NCBI GenBank assembly: GCA_021648745.1
Contig: JAKISE010000102.1
Span: 1-10,751 of the forward strand
Source: Cyclobacteriaceae bacterium
Lineage (GTDB): Bacteria > Bacteroidota > Bacteroidia > Cytophagales > Cyclobacteriaceae
Length of the DNA: 10,751 nt
Direction: 5' to 3'
Below, one piece after another: positions 1 through 7,465 of this stretch. The notes under the pieces were generated by a model. It was not told the DNA's origin and made no database searches. It saw only the letters and a list, made by a program, of their open reading frames with translations. Numbering within the stretch: the stretch's first letter is position 1; every line of letters starts with the position of its first letter. Made by a program: the position numbers and the translations under genes.

Positions 1-1
1 C

Positions 2-1768
2 AACGGCCAAGAACATTTATACATCGAAACCCAAGGAGCTTATGCCCAGCCCTTAGAAAATGGAACTATAAAAATTTCCTCTTCTACCCAAGGGCCTACC
101 GCTGTTCAGCGGGCTGCGGCCAAGGTGCTTAATGTAGGTATGCATACCCTTGAGGTAGAGGTGGTTCGTTTAGGAGGCGGTTTTGGAGGCAAAGAAGACC
201 AGGCAACTCCCTGGGCGATTATGGCCGCTTTGGGAGTACAAATATTGCATATTCCTATTAAAGTGGTGTTGCACCGAATGGATGATATGCGAATGACTGG
301 CAAGCGTCACCCATACAGTGCTGATTATAAAATTGGACTAACGAAAGACCTTAAGATTAAGAGTTACGAAGTAACCTTTTATCAAAATGCGGGTGCTGCT
401 GCCGACCTTTCACCTGCCGTATTGGAACGCACCTTGTTCCACGCTACTAATTCCTACTTTATTCCTAATGTAAAAGCTACTGCCTATAGTTGTAAAACCA
501 ATTTGCCTCCCAATACCGCTTTTAGAGGTTTTGGAGGCCCTCAAGGAATGTTTGTGATAGAATCTGCTTTAGCACAAGCCGCTGAAACCCTAGGCATTGA
601 CAGGCAAGAATTACAAAAGGCTAATCTAATCGTAGATGGTGATGAGTTCCCGTACGGGCAAATTGCTGATGGTGTAGGATTAAGCAAAGCTTGGAGTACA
701 TTAGAATCGAAATTTGATTTGGATGAAGTAAAATCGAGCATAGACGAATTCAATAAGAACAACGATGCCTTCAAAAAAGGTTATGCTTTAATGCCCATCA
801 CGTTTGGTATTTCCTTTACCAAAACCCCCATGAACCAAGCCCGTGCCTTGGTGCATATTTACAGCGATGGCACCGTGGGCATTAGCACCGGAGCTGTTGA
901 AATGGGACAAGGCGTAAATACAAAGATGTTACAAGTTGCAGCCACTATATTCTCCATCCCGGCCAACAAAATAAAACTAGAGTCAACCAATACCACTCGA
1001 GTGGCCAATACGTCACCCACAGCCGCTAGTGCCACAGCCGATTTAAACGGAAAGGCCTTAGAAAAGGCTTGTAATACACTTTTAGAACGATTAACGCAGC
1101 GTGCAGCAAAGCATCTCAAGGTGGCAACCTCTTCTATTTCATTATTGAATGAAATAGTTTTAGTTGATGGAAGTCCATCTGAAATGAGCTGGACAGAGCT
1201 AGTAGATATGGCTTTTTTAGAGCGAGTATGTTTGACCGAAAACGGTCATTATGCAACCCCTTTAATCAATTTTGATAAGGAAAAAGAGAAAGGGCATCCT
1301 TTTGCTTACCATGTATTTGGATTGGCACTCACCGAAGTAACGCTAGATTGTATTAGAGGAACCTACGAGTTTGATGCAGTTAAAATCGTACACGATTTTG
1401 GCAAATCCATGAACCCCTCCGTGGATCGAGGGCAAATTGAAGGCGGATTAGTGCAAGGAATGGGTTGGATGACTTTGGAAGAAATAAAATATAACAAAGA
1501 AGGCCGGTTGCTATCCAATTCGCTTTCTACGTATAAAGTACCTGACATATATTCAGTACCTAAAGAAATACTAATCGAACCGCTTAAAACTGAAGGCACC
1601 GAGATGGCCATTTTAAAATCGAAAGCGGTGGGAGAACCTCCTCTAATGTATGGTATTGGTGCTTATTTTGCCATTGAACATGCCATCAAGGCTTTCAATC
1701 CTGTGTATGAATCTACTTTTGATGCCCCATTTACACACGAAAAAGTGCTAATGGCACTTTATAATTAA
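2..1768 (+). CDS. xdhB: Xanthine dehydrogenase, molybdenum-binding subunit (5' end outside window)
   Basis: This is the C-terminal 588 residues of the subunit that binds the molybdopterin cofactor and hydroxylates hypoxanthine/xanthine to urate. The reading frame is open from base 2, so the first ATG at 125 is internal. Visible residues just before it (GQEHLYIETQ, then STQGPTAVQ) are typical of the family. Recognisable motifs are GGGFGGKE (nt 173-196), the FRGFGGPQG stretch with the conserved active-site Arg near visible residue 175, EMGQG (about nt 899-913), and VGEPP near the C-terminus. The Glu of VGEPP, at nt 1634-1636, matches the catalytic base of the family. Full-length relatives are roughly 750-800 residues, so about 170-200 residues lie to the left, probably with the FAD/iron-sulfur subunit gene. 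The downstream urate operon and xdhC support a xanthine dehydrogenase role over another molybdenum hydroxylase. Family assignment is very secure; the exact substrate is inferred from context. Confidence 0.95.
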   Translation, partial: NGQEHLYIETQGAYAQPLENGTIKISSSTQGPTAVQRAAAKVLNVGMHTLEVEVVRLGGGFGGKEDQATPWAIMAALGVQILHIPIKVVLHRMDDMRMTGKRHPYSADYKIGLTKDLKIKSYEVTFYQNAGAAADLSPAVLERTLFHATNSYFIPNVKATAYSCKTNLPPNTAFRGFGGPQGMFVIESALAQAAETLGIDRQELQKANLIVDGDEFPYGQIADGVGLSKAWSTLESKFDLDEVKSSIDEFNKNNDAFKKGYALMPITFGISFTKTPMNQARALVHIYSDGTVGISTGAVEMGQGVNTKMLQVAATIFSIPANKIKLESTNTTRVANTSPTAASATADLNGKALEKACNTLLERLTQRAAKHLKVATSSISLLNEIVLVDGSPSEMSWTELVDMAFLERVCLTENGHYATPLINFDKEKEKGHPFAYHVFGLALTEVTLDCIRGTYEFDAVKIVHDFGKSMNPSVDRGQIEGGLVQGMGWMTLEEIKYNKEGRLLSNSLSTYKVPDIYSVPKEILIEPLKTEGTEMAILKSKAVGEPPLMYGIGAYFAIEHAIKAFNPVYESTFDAPFTHEKVLMALYN

Positions 1769-1902
1769 TGAAGATAGAATTTAAGCTTTCAAGCAGCCTA
1801 AGAGGTGGATTAATTTATGCCCTTGGCGATACAGCTGCGGCTCTTATTTCGGATCAGTTTTATTGGTTTAGAAAGGAGCTTCTAAACCATTTTTCTATTT
1901 GA
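1768..1902 (+). CDS. Small 44-residue ORF overlapping the xdhB stop codon (possible truncated gene)
   Basis: An ATG shares its first base with the xdhB stop codon (TAATG), an arrangement typical of translational coupling, and opens a 44-codon frame ending in TGA at 1900-1902. The peptide begins MKIEFKLSSS, has a hydrophobic centre (LRGGLIYALGDTAAALI), and ends with aromatic and basic residues. The composition looks protein-like: a Gly-rich amphipathic or membrane-leaning segment rather than random codons. The abrupt basic tail suggests the N-terminal remainder of a longer membrane protein, but I cannot name the family. I found no continuation in the other frames downstream. It could be a genuine small protein made with XdhB, a decayed gene, or chance. 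Confidence 0.4.
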   Translation: MKIEFKLSSSLRGGLIYALGDTAAALISDQFYWFRKELLNHFSI

Positions 1903-1913
1903 AGGTTTAAGAA
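1880..1913 (+). terminator. Weak hairpin after xdhB / small ORF
   Basis: TTCTAAACC (1880-1888) faces GGTTTAAGAA (1904-1913), giving nine base pairs with one bulged A and a 15-nt loop that contains the TGA of the small ORF. No clean U-run follows. It may mark the end of the xdh transcript, but evidence for termination is weak. Confidence 0.22.
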
Positions 1914-1946
1914 TAAAAGCTTACATTTATATAAAAAAAACAAAAA

Positions 1947-1977
1947 TTGCATGTACACACATCTTAAATACCATTTG
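1947..1977 (+). promoter_or_regulatory. Possible Bacteroidota-type promoter before the lipoprotein gene
   Basis: TTG at 1947-1949 is followed after 19 bases by TACCATTTG (1969-1977). This resembles the Bacteroidota consensus of TTG near -33 and TAnnTTTG near -7, but with one extra base inside the -7 element. It lies about 20 bases before the ATG at 1997. The match is imperfect and such short motifs occur by chance in AT-rich DNA. Confidence 0.22.
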
Positions 1978-1996
1978 TAATCAATTGTACATTGTT

Positions 1997-2680
1997 ATGA
2001 AAAAAATAATATTTTACTTTACAATCATACCATTTCTATTTTTAACTGGTTGTAGAGAAGATTTTTTTACTCAGTTAATTAATCCTACTAGGACCGAACG
2101 TGTCCAGGGACGAATAGTTGAAGCCTATGACAGCACCAAACCTATAGATAGTGTTTTTATTGAAATTAATATAGGTCTTAGCGATGAAGTTAGCACATAC
2201 ACTGATGCTAATGGTAATTTTGATGTTTCTTTTGATATTCGAAAATGGCAAGGTCAATCATTTTTATACAGTCATCTCCTTTATAGAACACTTGATGAAT
2301 GTGATACATTATCAGATGGCACTATACAGTGCTACCTTGAACCAATTCCGACAGAATTTAAAATTTGGACTGAATGTAAAACGAATACCCCCTTTATTTA
2401 TGATTCTGCATCTTTCGTAATGGAATCTACTTCGATGAAAGAATCAAAAAATGCTCATACTGAACATTACATTAACACCAACATGGATACCGTCTTTTAC
2501 TGGACTTTTACTAATCCAAAGCCCAATGAAGTACGACACTATTACTGGACAGTCGAAGATAACTCGTATGTAAATTTAATTTCGGACTATTTTCAGAATG
2601 GCAATTTAATTAGGAAGGATACTGCTAGTATTTTTTGTAGTAAAGGGATTGATACCGCATATATTATTTTGGATGAGTAA
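1997..2680 (+). CDS. Predicted lipoprotein with a possible carboxypeptidase-regulatory-like domain, function unknown
   Basis: The 227-residue product starts MKKIIFYF and has a hydrophobic stretch ending in FLTGC, a clear lipobox with Cys19 as the predicted lipidated residue. It should therefore be exported and anchored in a membrane. I chose the ATG at 1997 over an in-frame TTG at 1985 because it gives a standard signal peptide. After the signal, roughly residues 37-90 read as a beta-rich segment (VQGRIVEAYD, later TYTDANGNFDVSF). This resembles carboxypeptidase-regulatory-like or CNA-B-like beta-sandwich domains common in Bacteroidota surface lipoproteins. The rest has many Thr, Tyr, Asn and Asp residues and no catalytic motif I recognise. 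It interrupts the purine locus and has no obvious metabolic link to it, so it may be an accessory insertion. The lipoprotein call is strong; the domain call is tentative. Confidence 0.75.
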   Translation: MKKIIFYFTIIPFLFLTGCREDFFTQLINPTRTERVQGRIVEAYDSTKPIDSVFIEINIGLSDEVSTYTDANGNFDVSFDIRKWQGQSFLYSHLLYRTLDECDTLSDGTIQCYLEPIPTEFKIWTECKTNTPFIYDSASFVMESTSMKESKNAHTEHYINTNMDTVFYWTFTNPKPNEVRHYYWTVEDNSYVNLISDYFQNGNLIRKDTASIFCSKGIDTAYIILDE

Positions 2681-2685
2681 AACTA

Positions 2686-2730
2686 CATTTAACCGCCATA
2701 AACTTAACAGGGGTTTATAGAGGTTAAATG
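2686..2730. terminator. Long hairpin between convergent genes, possible bidirectional terminator
   Basis: CATTTAACC (2686-2694) is perfectly complementary to GGTTAAATG (2722-2730). Inside it ATAAAC (2698-2703) pairs with GTTTAT (2713-2718), separated from the outer stem by a 3x3 internal loop (GCC/AGA), with a 9-nt apical loop. It starts six bases after the lipoprotein stop codon and sits between convergent genes, where a terminator is expected. Neither strand has a strong U-run after it, so an RNA stability element or small repeat is also possible. Confidence 0.5.
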
Positions 2731-2937
2731 CTAAGCTCATTTCTTGTAGAAAGCCCGTCAAATCTTGTACTTAAGCTTCCTTGTAGAGCATTCTGATTAA
2801 CTAGAATAGATATGTCATATCTTCCATTTTCAACAAAACATTCAACCTCAGAATAATAAATATTTCCCAAACGGAAAAACAGAATTGGTAACCACTAATT
2901 CATCATCAATAAAAATCGCCAACTTATTTAGCAACTT
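2724..2937 (-). pseudogene. Putative frameshifted gene remnant downstream of the DUF6986 gene
   Basis: Two overlapping minus-strand frames read like pieces of one protein. The first, directly after the TAG of the neighbouring gene, runs 2937-2848 and contains LAIFIDDELVVTNSVF. The second is open 2894-2724 and contains RLGNIYYSEVECFVENGRYD followed by ISILVNQNAL and further polar residues to a TAA at 2724-2726. Joining them with a one-base shift at the T5/C2 run near 2872-2882 gives a smooth stretch of about 70 residues with alternating hydrophobic and acidic positions, as in a beta-rich protein. There is no ATG, only TTG candidates, so the 5' end may also be lost. I do not recognise the family. 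It could be a decayed gene, a sequencing error in a small gene, or chance. It is not a normal extension of the upstream enzyme, although the first frame is in phase with it. Confidence 0.35.
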
Positions 2938-4281
2938 CTACCCCTTTCTCCTACCTTCCAGTATTTTTAAGAAAGATCTGGATTGAATTTCTTCGATAGA
3001 TAGTCCGGTTGCCAACACTTCCTCTTGGGTAAGCGCTCCACAATTAAGACCGGTTAAAAAGTAGTTGAGCAATCCCTGCCCTGTGGCGGCATCATCAAAT
3101 ACTTCTCCTGTTAAGGTGGCTCGTGCAGCTCTATCCACAAAGGCTTTAAGCCGGAGGGTGGCGTCTTCATAACTTTCTAAAAAGAAGGAATATACCGCAG
3201 CATAGCGTGAAGGAAACTGTGCAGGATGCAAATCCCACCCTTGATAAAGACCTTTCCAGAGCGAATGGCGGGTATGGTCGTACGCTTGCTTCCAAGTTCG
3301 ATGTACCACTTCGGTATTTTCGTCTTGCTGCTGCTGAGTCAGGTTTTCTCCCCTATGTGGACCAATCGGCATTACATTGGTTGCCCCGTCCGATAGCCTT
3401 AGTCCTGTGCTTCCAAGGGCAACTTTCATTACATAATGGGCAAAATCGCATACTCCATGCCCCATATCTTGGTATTTTGCGGTAATATTATTAGAAGCCG
3501 TATAATCGTAGGTGCCAAAAGCAGTGGCAATCATCCGCCCTTTACTAGCTTTCACGTACTTTCGCAACGGGTTTTTCCCCTTAGCATCAATCATCGACTG
3601 TGTGGTTTCCACCATCATTTCGCATTTAAGCGATCCTGAGGAAAGGGCCGTATTGGCTTCTAATAAGTCAAAAAACTGCACGAGGGCTGATACCTGCTCA
3701 GGTATAGTTACTTTGGGTAACATAACCACAAAGTTGGATGGAAGCTTGCCTCCTGTTTTGTTGGCCAACGTAGATATAAAAATATCAAGCGTACGTGAGC
3801 CACGTTCTTTTAAATCTTCGGTAAATGGTTTGATGCGAATGCCAATAAATGGAGGTAACGTGCCTTGCTCCATGCCTTTGGCTACTTCAAGAGCTGCGGT
3901 TACTGCGGTTGCATCCTCTTCTTCCCACGAACGATTTCCAAAGCCATCTTCAAAATCAATTCTAAAATCTTCGACAGGCTCCTCTTTTAGCTTTTGCACC
4001 ACTTTAGCATACACGGTTTCTGCAAGGTTTTCTTTGGGAGATAAACCCATTGCTTTTGCAAATACTTGAGCATTTGGGGCATAGGTAGTTAGCGTATTTA
4101 ACGCCACCTTACCCATTTTTTGGGCGGAATCAAATTTGAATAGGTCAGCACCACCATAAACGGTATGTACAGGTTGTCTTTCAGATTTATCCCCCGGATA
4201 AATCTTTTGAAATTTCTTATTGGCCCTGCCTAATTTGTTTAGTATATCGTCTTTTTGAGACGTAGTTATGGTTTGATTCAT
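2938..4281 (-). CDS. CitE/HpcH-like TIM-barrel protein (DUF6986 type, often labelled phosphoenolpyruvate kinase), last gene of the urate operon
   Basis: This 447-residue protein belongs, as far as I recognise it, to the DUF6986 group of the HpcH/HpaI-CitE-malate synthase superfamily of (beta/alpha)8 barrels. Visible superfamily landmarks are DFEDGFG (109-115), IRIKP (148-152, with the Arg that usually contacts substrate carboxylate or CoA), MLPKV (187-191), EMMVETTQ (221-228) and FGTYDY (255-260). The Glu and Asp of the last two sit where CitE-like enzymes bind Mg2+. GWDLHPAQ (348-355) resembles the HP-Q signature that closes these barrels. The gene starts 15 nt after uraH, so it is probably the last gene of the operon. 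Members of this group are automatically named phosphoenolpyruvate kinase, for which I see no support here. The context suggests use or release of a C2/C4 product of the pathway, such as glyoxylate or ureidoglycolate. The superfamily is secure; the reaction is unknown. Confidence 0.82.
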   Translation of the reverse strand: MNQTITTSQKDDILNKLGRANKKFQKIYPGDKSERQPVHTVYGGADLFKFDSAQKMGKVALNTLTTYAPNAQVFAKAMGLSPKENLAETVYAKVVQKLKEEPVEDFRIDFEDGFGNRSWEEEDATAVTAALEVAKGMEQGTLPPFIGIRIKPFTEDLKERGSRTLDIFISTLANKTGGKLPSNFVVMLPKVTIPEQVSALVQFFDLLEANTALSSGSLKCEMMVETTQSMIDAKGKNPLRKYVKASKGRMIATAFGTYDYTASNNITAKYQDMGHGVCDFAHYVMKVALGSTGLRLSDGATNVMPIGPHRGENLTQQQQDENTEVVHRTWKQAYDHTRHSLWKGLYQGWDLHPAQFPSRYAAVYSFFLESYEDATLRLKAFVDRAARATLTGEVFDDAATGQGLLNYFLTGLNCGALTQEEVLATGLSIEEIQSRSFLKILEGRRKG

Positions 4282-4296
4282 GGTAATTAGTTATTA

Positions 4297-4638
4297 TTAA
4301 CTCCCCCTATAAGTTGAATACCCAAAAGGGCTTAATAATAGCGGAATATGGTAATGTTCTGTATCAGTTATTTCAAAAATTACAGGAACTTCTGGGTAAA
4401 AACCTTTGATGCCGAGCTTTTTAAAATAGGCTTTGGTTTCAAAAAACATGCGATAGATACCTGGTGCAATTACTTGGTCTTTCTCCATAAATTGGGCTAT
4501 CCTGCCATCGCTATTGGTTACTCCACTGGCGATATCCTCCCATTCGTTATCACCTTTAGGTCGTTGTAAGATAATCTTAATTCCTTCGGCTGGCTTGCCT
4601 AAGGCAGTATCCAATACATGTGTAGTAATCTGACTCAT
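4297..4638 (-). CDS. uraH: 5-hydroxyisourate hydrolase (transthyretin-like)
   Basis: This cytoplasmic enzyme hydrolyses 5-hydroxyisourate, the unstable product of urate oxidation, to OHCU (2-oxo-4-hydroxy-4-carboxy-5-ureidoimidazoline). At 113 residues it has the usual length for a bacterial HIU hydrolase with no signal peptide. All hallmarks are present: ITTHVLDTALGKPA at the N-terminus with catalytic His7, Arg46 in SDGRIAQF, His97 in HYHIPLLLSPFGYSTY, and the terminal YRGS tetrapeptide (110-113) that separates the hydrolases from vertebrate transthyretin. The start codon overlaps the uraD stop by four bases (ATGA), indicating translational coupling with the enzyme that uses its product. I am confident of the function. 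Confidence 0.97.
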   Translation of the reverse strand: MSQITTHVLDTALGKPAEGIKIILQRPKGDNEWEDIASGVTNSDGRIAQFMEKDQVIAPGIYRMFFETKAYFKKLGIKGFYPEVPVIFEITDTEHYHIPLLLSPFGYSTYRGS

Positions 4639-5138
4639 GATAGTAGTTTTTTTAATCGTAATACAGTTATTTTATGCTGCTCGCCCATGGCAATTTTAAC
4701 TTCATCGTTATAGTCATTATCAAGACGAGATTCCAGTATTTCCAGCATTTCTTCTGCAGATTTACCTGTAGCGCACACTATAAAAATAAAGCCGAATCTA
4801 TCTTCATATACCTTATTCAGATGAGCCAATTTTTTTATGGCTTCTTTAGAAGCGGATTCAACTTCTTTCTGCTCATTACTAGCCCAGTCTTTGGTGTTTC
4901 CGTATTTAGCTGCCAGGCTTTTTACGTCTCCAATTTTAGGGTGATGAGTAAAAGCCTCCAAGCCATCCTCTTCTGTGCACTTCAACCATTCGCTATCAGC
5001 CGTTTCTAAAAGTGCATTAGCTGATGTATATGGGTTTGATGCAACCATTTTATTTACCCAATTATGCGCACCACAACATTTGGTAAACTCAGCAGTTTGT
5101 TGCTCAAAAGGCAAGTTATTTAATTCTTCAAGTGTCAT
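4635..5138 (-). CDS. uraD: OHCU decarboxylase
   Basis: UraD converts OHCU stereospecifically to (S)-allantoin, the step after UraH. The protein is 167 residues, typical of the family. It has the HHPKIGD motif (65-71) with the catalytic His, Glu89 within WASNEQ, the RFGFIFIVCATGKS strand-loop (114-127) and the C-terminal EQHKITVLRLKKL helix whose Arg161 is expected to bind the substrate carboxylate. It starts three bases after the alc stop codon and its own stop overlaps the uraH start, so the gene is embedded in the operon. No Shine-Dalgarno sequence precedes the ATG, as for the neighbouring genes. I am confident of the function. Confidence 0.96.
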   Translation of the reverse strand: MTLEELNNLPFEQQTAEFTKCCGAHNWVNKMVASNPYTSANALLETADSEWLKCTEEDGLEAFTHHPKIGDVKSLAAKYGNTKDWASNEQKEVESASKEAIKKLAHLNKVYEDRFGFIFIVCATGKSAEEMLEILESRLDNDYNDEVKIAMGEQHKITVLRLKKLLS

Positions 5139-5141
5139 AGG

Positions 5142-6125
5142 TTATTCAATCGTTCCAAAAAGTCGAAGCCTGCTTATTCCCCCATCAGGAAATATGCTCA
5201 ACCGAACATGGGTAAATGGGCCTTGATTTTCAATTTTATCTTCAAATATATGCTCTTTATGAGCTTGCAGTTTAGCTAGTGGCAGTAGCAATTTCCAATT
5301 TTGATTCTCAATGATTGAATCGTCAGTAGCTACACACCCCTCTATCAAACAGCTATCGGGGTAATTACCTTTAAAATGATGGGTATCAAGCATTATTCTA
5401 TTAATTTTTCCTTTATGAGCCAACCGAATGGTAACCCAATCATGATTATTAGGCGTACGATTTCGTTTGGTTTCCCAACCATCGCCCATGTTTACCCCTT
5501 TACCTGGCATAATCAGGTTATCCATGTGGCTAAAAAACATATCGTTGCACCCAATAGACTTACCGCCATTAACGGCAGCCGCTAAATCAATAACTACAGT
5601 CTTATCATCTTTTTGCCAATCTTTTACTACTTCGCCATACACTTTTAACCGGGCTACTCCCCCATCAGGATAAATATGCAGCTTTAAATGTGTAAACTTA
5701 TGGGCATTGGTAATATCAAAAAAGTGCTGACTGTCAGGCTCAAGTGGTGATTTAGGTAGAATTTCAGTCCATTTCATTGCGTTCAAATCATCGTCCTCAC
5801 TATAGCAAGCTTCAATCGAGCAATGAGGGGGATGATTTCCTAAAAAGTGGTTGGTATCAACATCTACCCCTCGGATAATGCCTGTAGCTCCTAATTTAAT
5901 AATGCACCAATCATGCCCTTCTGTACGCTTCCTCCTCGACTCCCAGCCATCCATCCACTTGCCGTTTTCGGTGTATTTATCAACGATAAAAATGCCTCTT
6001 CCGGGCTTTAACAAATTGTGCATGGGCGCAAAAAAATCATCGGAACAAGCAAGGGCTTTACCGCCTAGCTTTTCAGAAGCTAAATCAATTAAATTAGTGA
6101 ATGATGGTTCTTTACTGTTACTCAT
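5142..6125 (-). CDS. alc: Allantoicase
   Basis: Allantoicase hydrolyses allantoate to ureidoglycolate and urea. The 327-residue protein shows the family's internal duplication. Half one (about 7-166) contains GWESRRKR, HDWCIIKLG, DTNHFLGN and YPDGGVARLKVYG. Half two (about 175-327) contains GWETKRNR, HDWVTIRL, DTHHFKGN and FPDGGISRLRLFG. These paired motifs and the length match known allantoicases, which have two jelly-roll domains. The first eight bases overlap the end of allB and only three bases separate it from uraD, so it is co-transcribed with both. Choice of allantoicase rather than allantoate amidohydrolase means urea and ureidoglycolate are produced directly. No urease or ureidoglycolate lyase of a known type is visible in the window. 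Confidence 0.96.
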   Translation of the reverse strand: MSNSKEPSFTNLIDLASEKLGGKALACSDDFFAPMHNLLKPGRGIFIVDKYTENGKWMDGWESRRKRTEGHDWCIIKLGATGIIRGVDVDTNHFLGNHPPHCSIEACYSEDDDLNAMKWTEILPKSPLEPDSQHFFDITNAHKFTHLKLHIYPDGGVARLKVYGEVVKDWQKDDKTVVIDLAAAVNGGKSIGCNDMFFSHMDNLIMPGKGVNMGDGWETKRNRTPNNHDWVTIRLAHKGKINRIMLDTHHFKGNYPDSCLIEGCVATDDSIIENQNWKLLLPLAKLQAHKEHIFEDKIENQGPFTHVRLSIFPDGGISRLRLFGTIE

Positions 6126-7461
6126 TTCTTTTCAATACTTTTCCTTTCGACAATTCGTAAAACTTGCCATTATCATATACTTTATGCCCTCTCACAAATG
6201 TCTTTTTTACTACACCAGATAGCTTACATCCTTCGTATGGAGTAACCTTATGTTTAAATTGAATAATGTTTTTGGTTACTTCAAAAACATCTTCAGGATC
6301 CCAAACCATTAAATCGGCATCATATCCTTTTGCAATTTTACCCTTTCTATGGTCAATTTTTAAAAATTTGGCCACATTTAAACTCATTAACTTCGATGTT
6401 TCAAGAATACTAACCTCTTTTGTTTTTGCTTTAGTCCAAAAAGCAGGCAAGTTAAATTGCAAACCAGCAATCCCACCCCAAGCTTTCTTAAAATTACCCG
6501 AGTCCAATTCTTTAATTTCTGGAAGTGCAGGAGAATGATCCGACACAATAAAACTAAATAGCCCCTCTTTTAAAGCCTTCCATAGCAGGTCATTATTTGC
6601 TTTCTCCCGGATGGGTGGTGCGCATTTATATTGGGTCTTGCGGTCTTCAATATCCTCCGCATTAAAGTACAAGTAATGTGGACAGGTCTCTACGGAAATA
6701 GGCAGACCCTCAGATTTTGCCTTGGCTAATACTTTGATAGAATTAGAGGAAGACAAATGCACGATGTGCACCGAAGCTTCAAATTCAGCGCACAAATCAA
6801 TCATGAGTTTTATAGCCTCATCTTCCCAGGTTTTTGGTCTTGATTTTAGATATGCTTGATAACTAGTGGGATTATCTTCTAATAAATGTTGGTCATTATG
6901 TGGCGACTCGATTTCGGCATGCACCAAAAGTGGAACCCGATGCTTCTTTAGAATTGGTAAGCCCTTTTTTAAATCATGTTCCTCTACATTCGGAAATTCA
7001 TCAATGCCTGAATGAGTAAGAAACGCCTTAATTCCTAAAACGCCACTTTCAATAAGGGCATCTAGCTCATCAATATTTGCAGGAACAATTCCACCCCAAA
7101 ATCCGCAGTTTACGTGAAGCTTACCTTGGGTAGCTGCTAGTTTTTTGGCAAATGCTTCTTTCGTGGTTGTAACAGGGTTAGCATTCAAAGGCATCTCCAC
7201 CAAAGTGGTAATGCCTCCAGCAGCAGCAGCTTTTGTAGCGGTATCAAATCCCTCCCACTCGGTTCTTCCGGGCTCGTTTATATGCACATGCGAGTCTATT
7301 AAACCGGGCATAATTACTGAATTTCCAACATCATCAATAGGAAAATCATACGGCTTGACATTACCGAAAACAATATCTTTTATCTTACCATCTAGTAATA
7401 AAATGGTTGCCTCAACTAGTTCTTTGCCAACTAAAACTCGCTTACTGTGTAATCCGATCAT
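6118..7461 (-). CDS. allB: Allantoinase
   Basis: This is a cyclic amidohydrolase of the dihydroorotase/allantoinase family that opens the hydantoin ring of allantoin to give allantoate. The 447-residue length is standard. The binuclear metal site can be read: His58 and His60 in SHVHINEPGR, Lys145 in GIKAFLTHSG (expected to be carboxylated), His181 in VHAEIE, His235 in HIVHLSSS and Asp308 in VSDHSP. The sequence after His60 (NEPGRTEWEGF) and the operon favour allantoinase over dihydroorotase or hydantoinase. The gene lies four bases after puuD and overlaps alc by eight bases. It has no signal peptide and should act in the cytoplasm. Confidence 0.96.
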   Translation of the reverse strand: MIGLHSKRVLVGKELVEATILLLDGKIKDIVFGNVKPYDFPIDDVGNSVIMPGLIDSHVHINEPGRTEWEGFDTATKAAAAGGITTLVEMPLNANPVTTTKEAFAKKLAATQGKLHVNCGFWGGIVPANIDELDALIESGVLGIKAFLTHSGIDEFPNVEEHDLKKGLPILKKHRVPLLVHAEIESPHNDQHLLEDNPTSYQAYLKSRPKTWEDEAIKLMIDLCAEFEASVHIVHLSSSNSIKVLAKAKSEGLPISVETCPHYLYFNAEDIEDRKTQYKCAPPIREKANNDLLWKALKEGLFSFIVSDHSPALPEIKELDSGNFKKAWGGIAGLQFNLPAFWTKAKTKEVSILETSKLMSLNVAKFLKIDHRKGKIAKGYDADLMVWDPEDVFEVTKNIIQFKHKVTPYEGCKLSGVVKKTFVRGHKVYDNGKFYELSKGKVLKRNE

Positions 7462-7465
7462 ACAA

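Noticed and set aside
1985..1996. Upstream TTG start for the lipoprotein
   Set aside because: The ATG at 1997 gives a standard signal peptide (MKK plus hydrophobic core plus LTGC); the four extra residues add nothing.
3512..4069. 185-codon open frame on the plus strand opposite the DUF6986 gene
   Set aside because: The minus strand carries clear superfamily motifs over the same bases. The plus-strand product is low in recognisable structure and is explained as an antisense shadow.
5142..6125. Internal repeat within the allantoicase gene as a possible recent duplication or fusion
   Set aside because: The two-domain repeat is the normal architecture of allantoicases and is ancient; the halves are clearly diverged.
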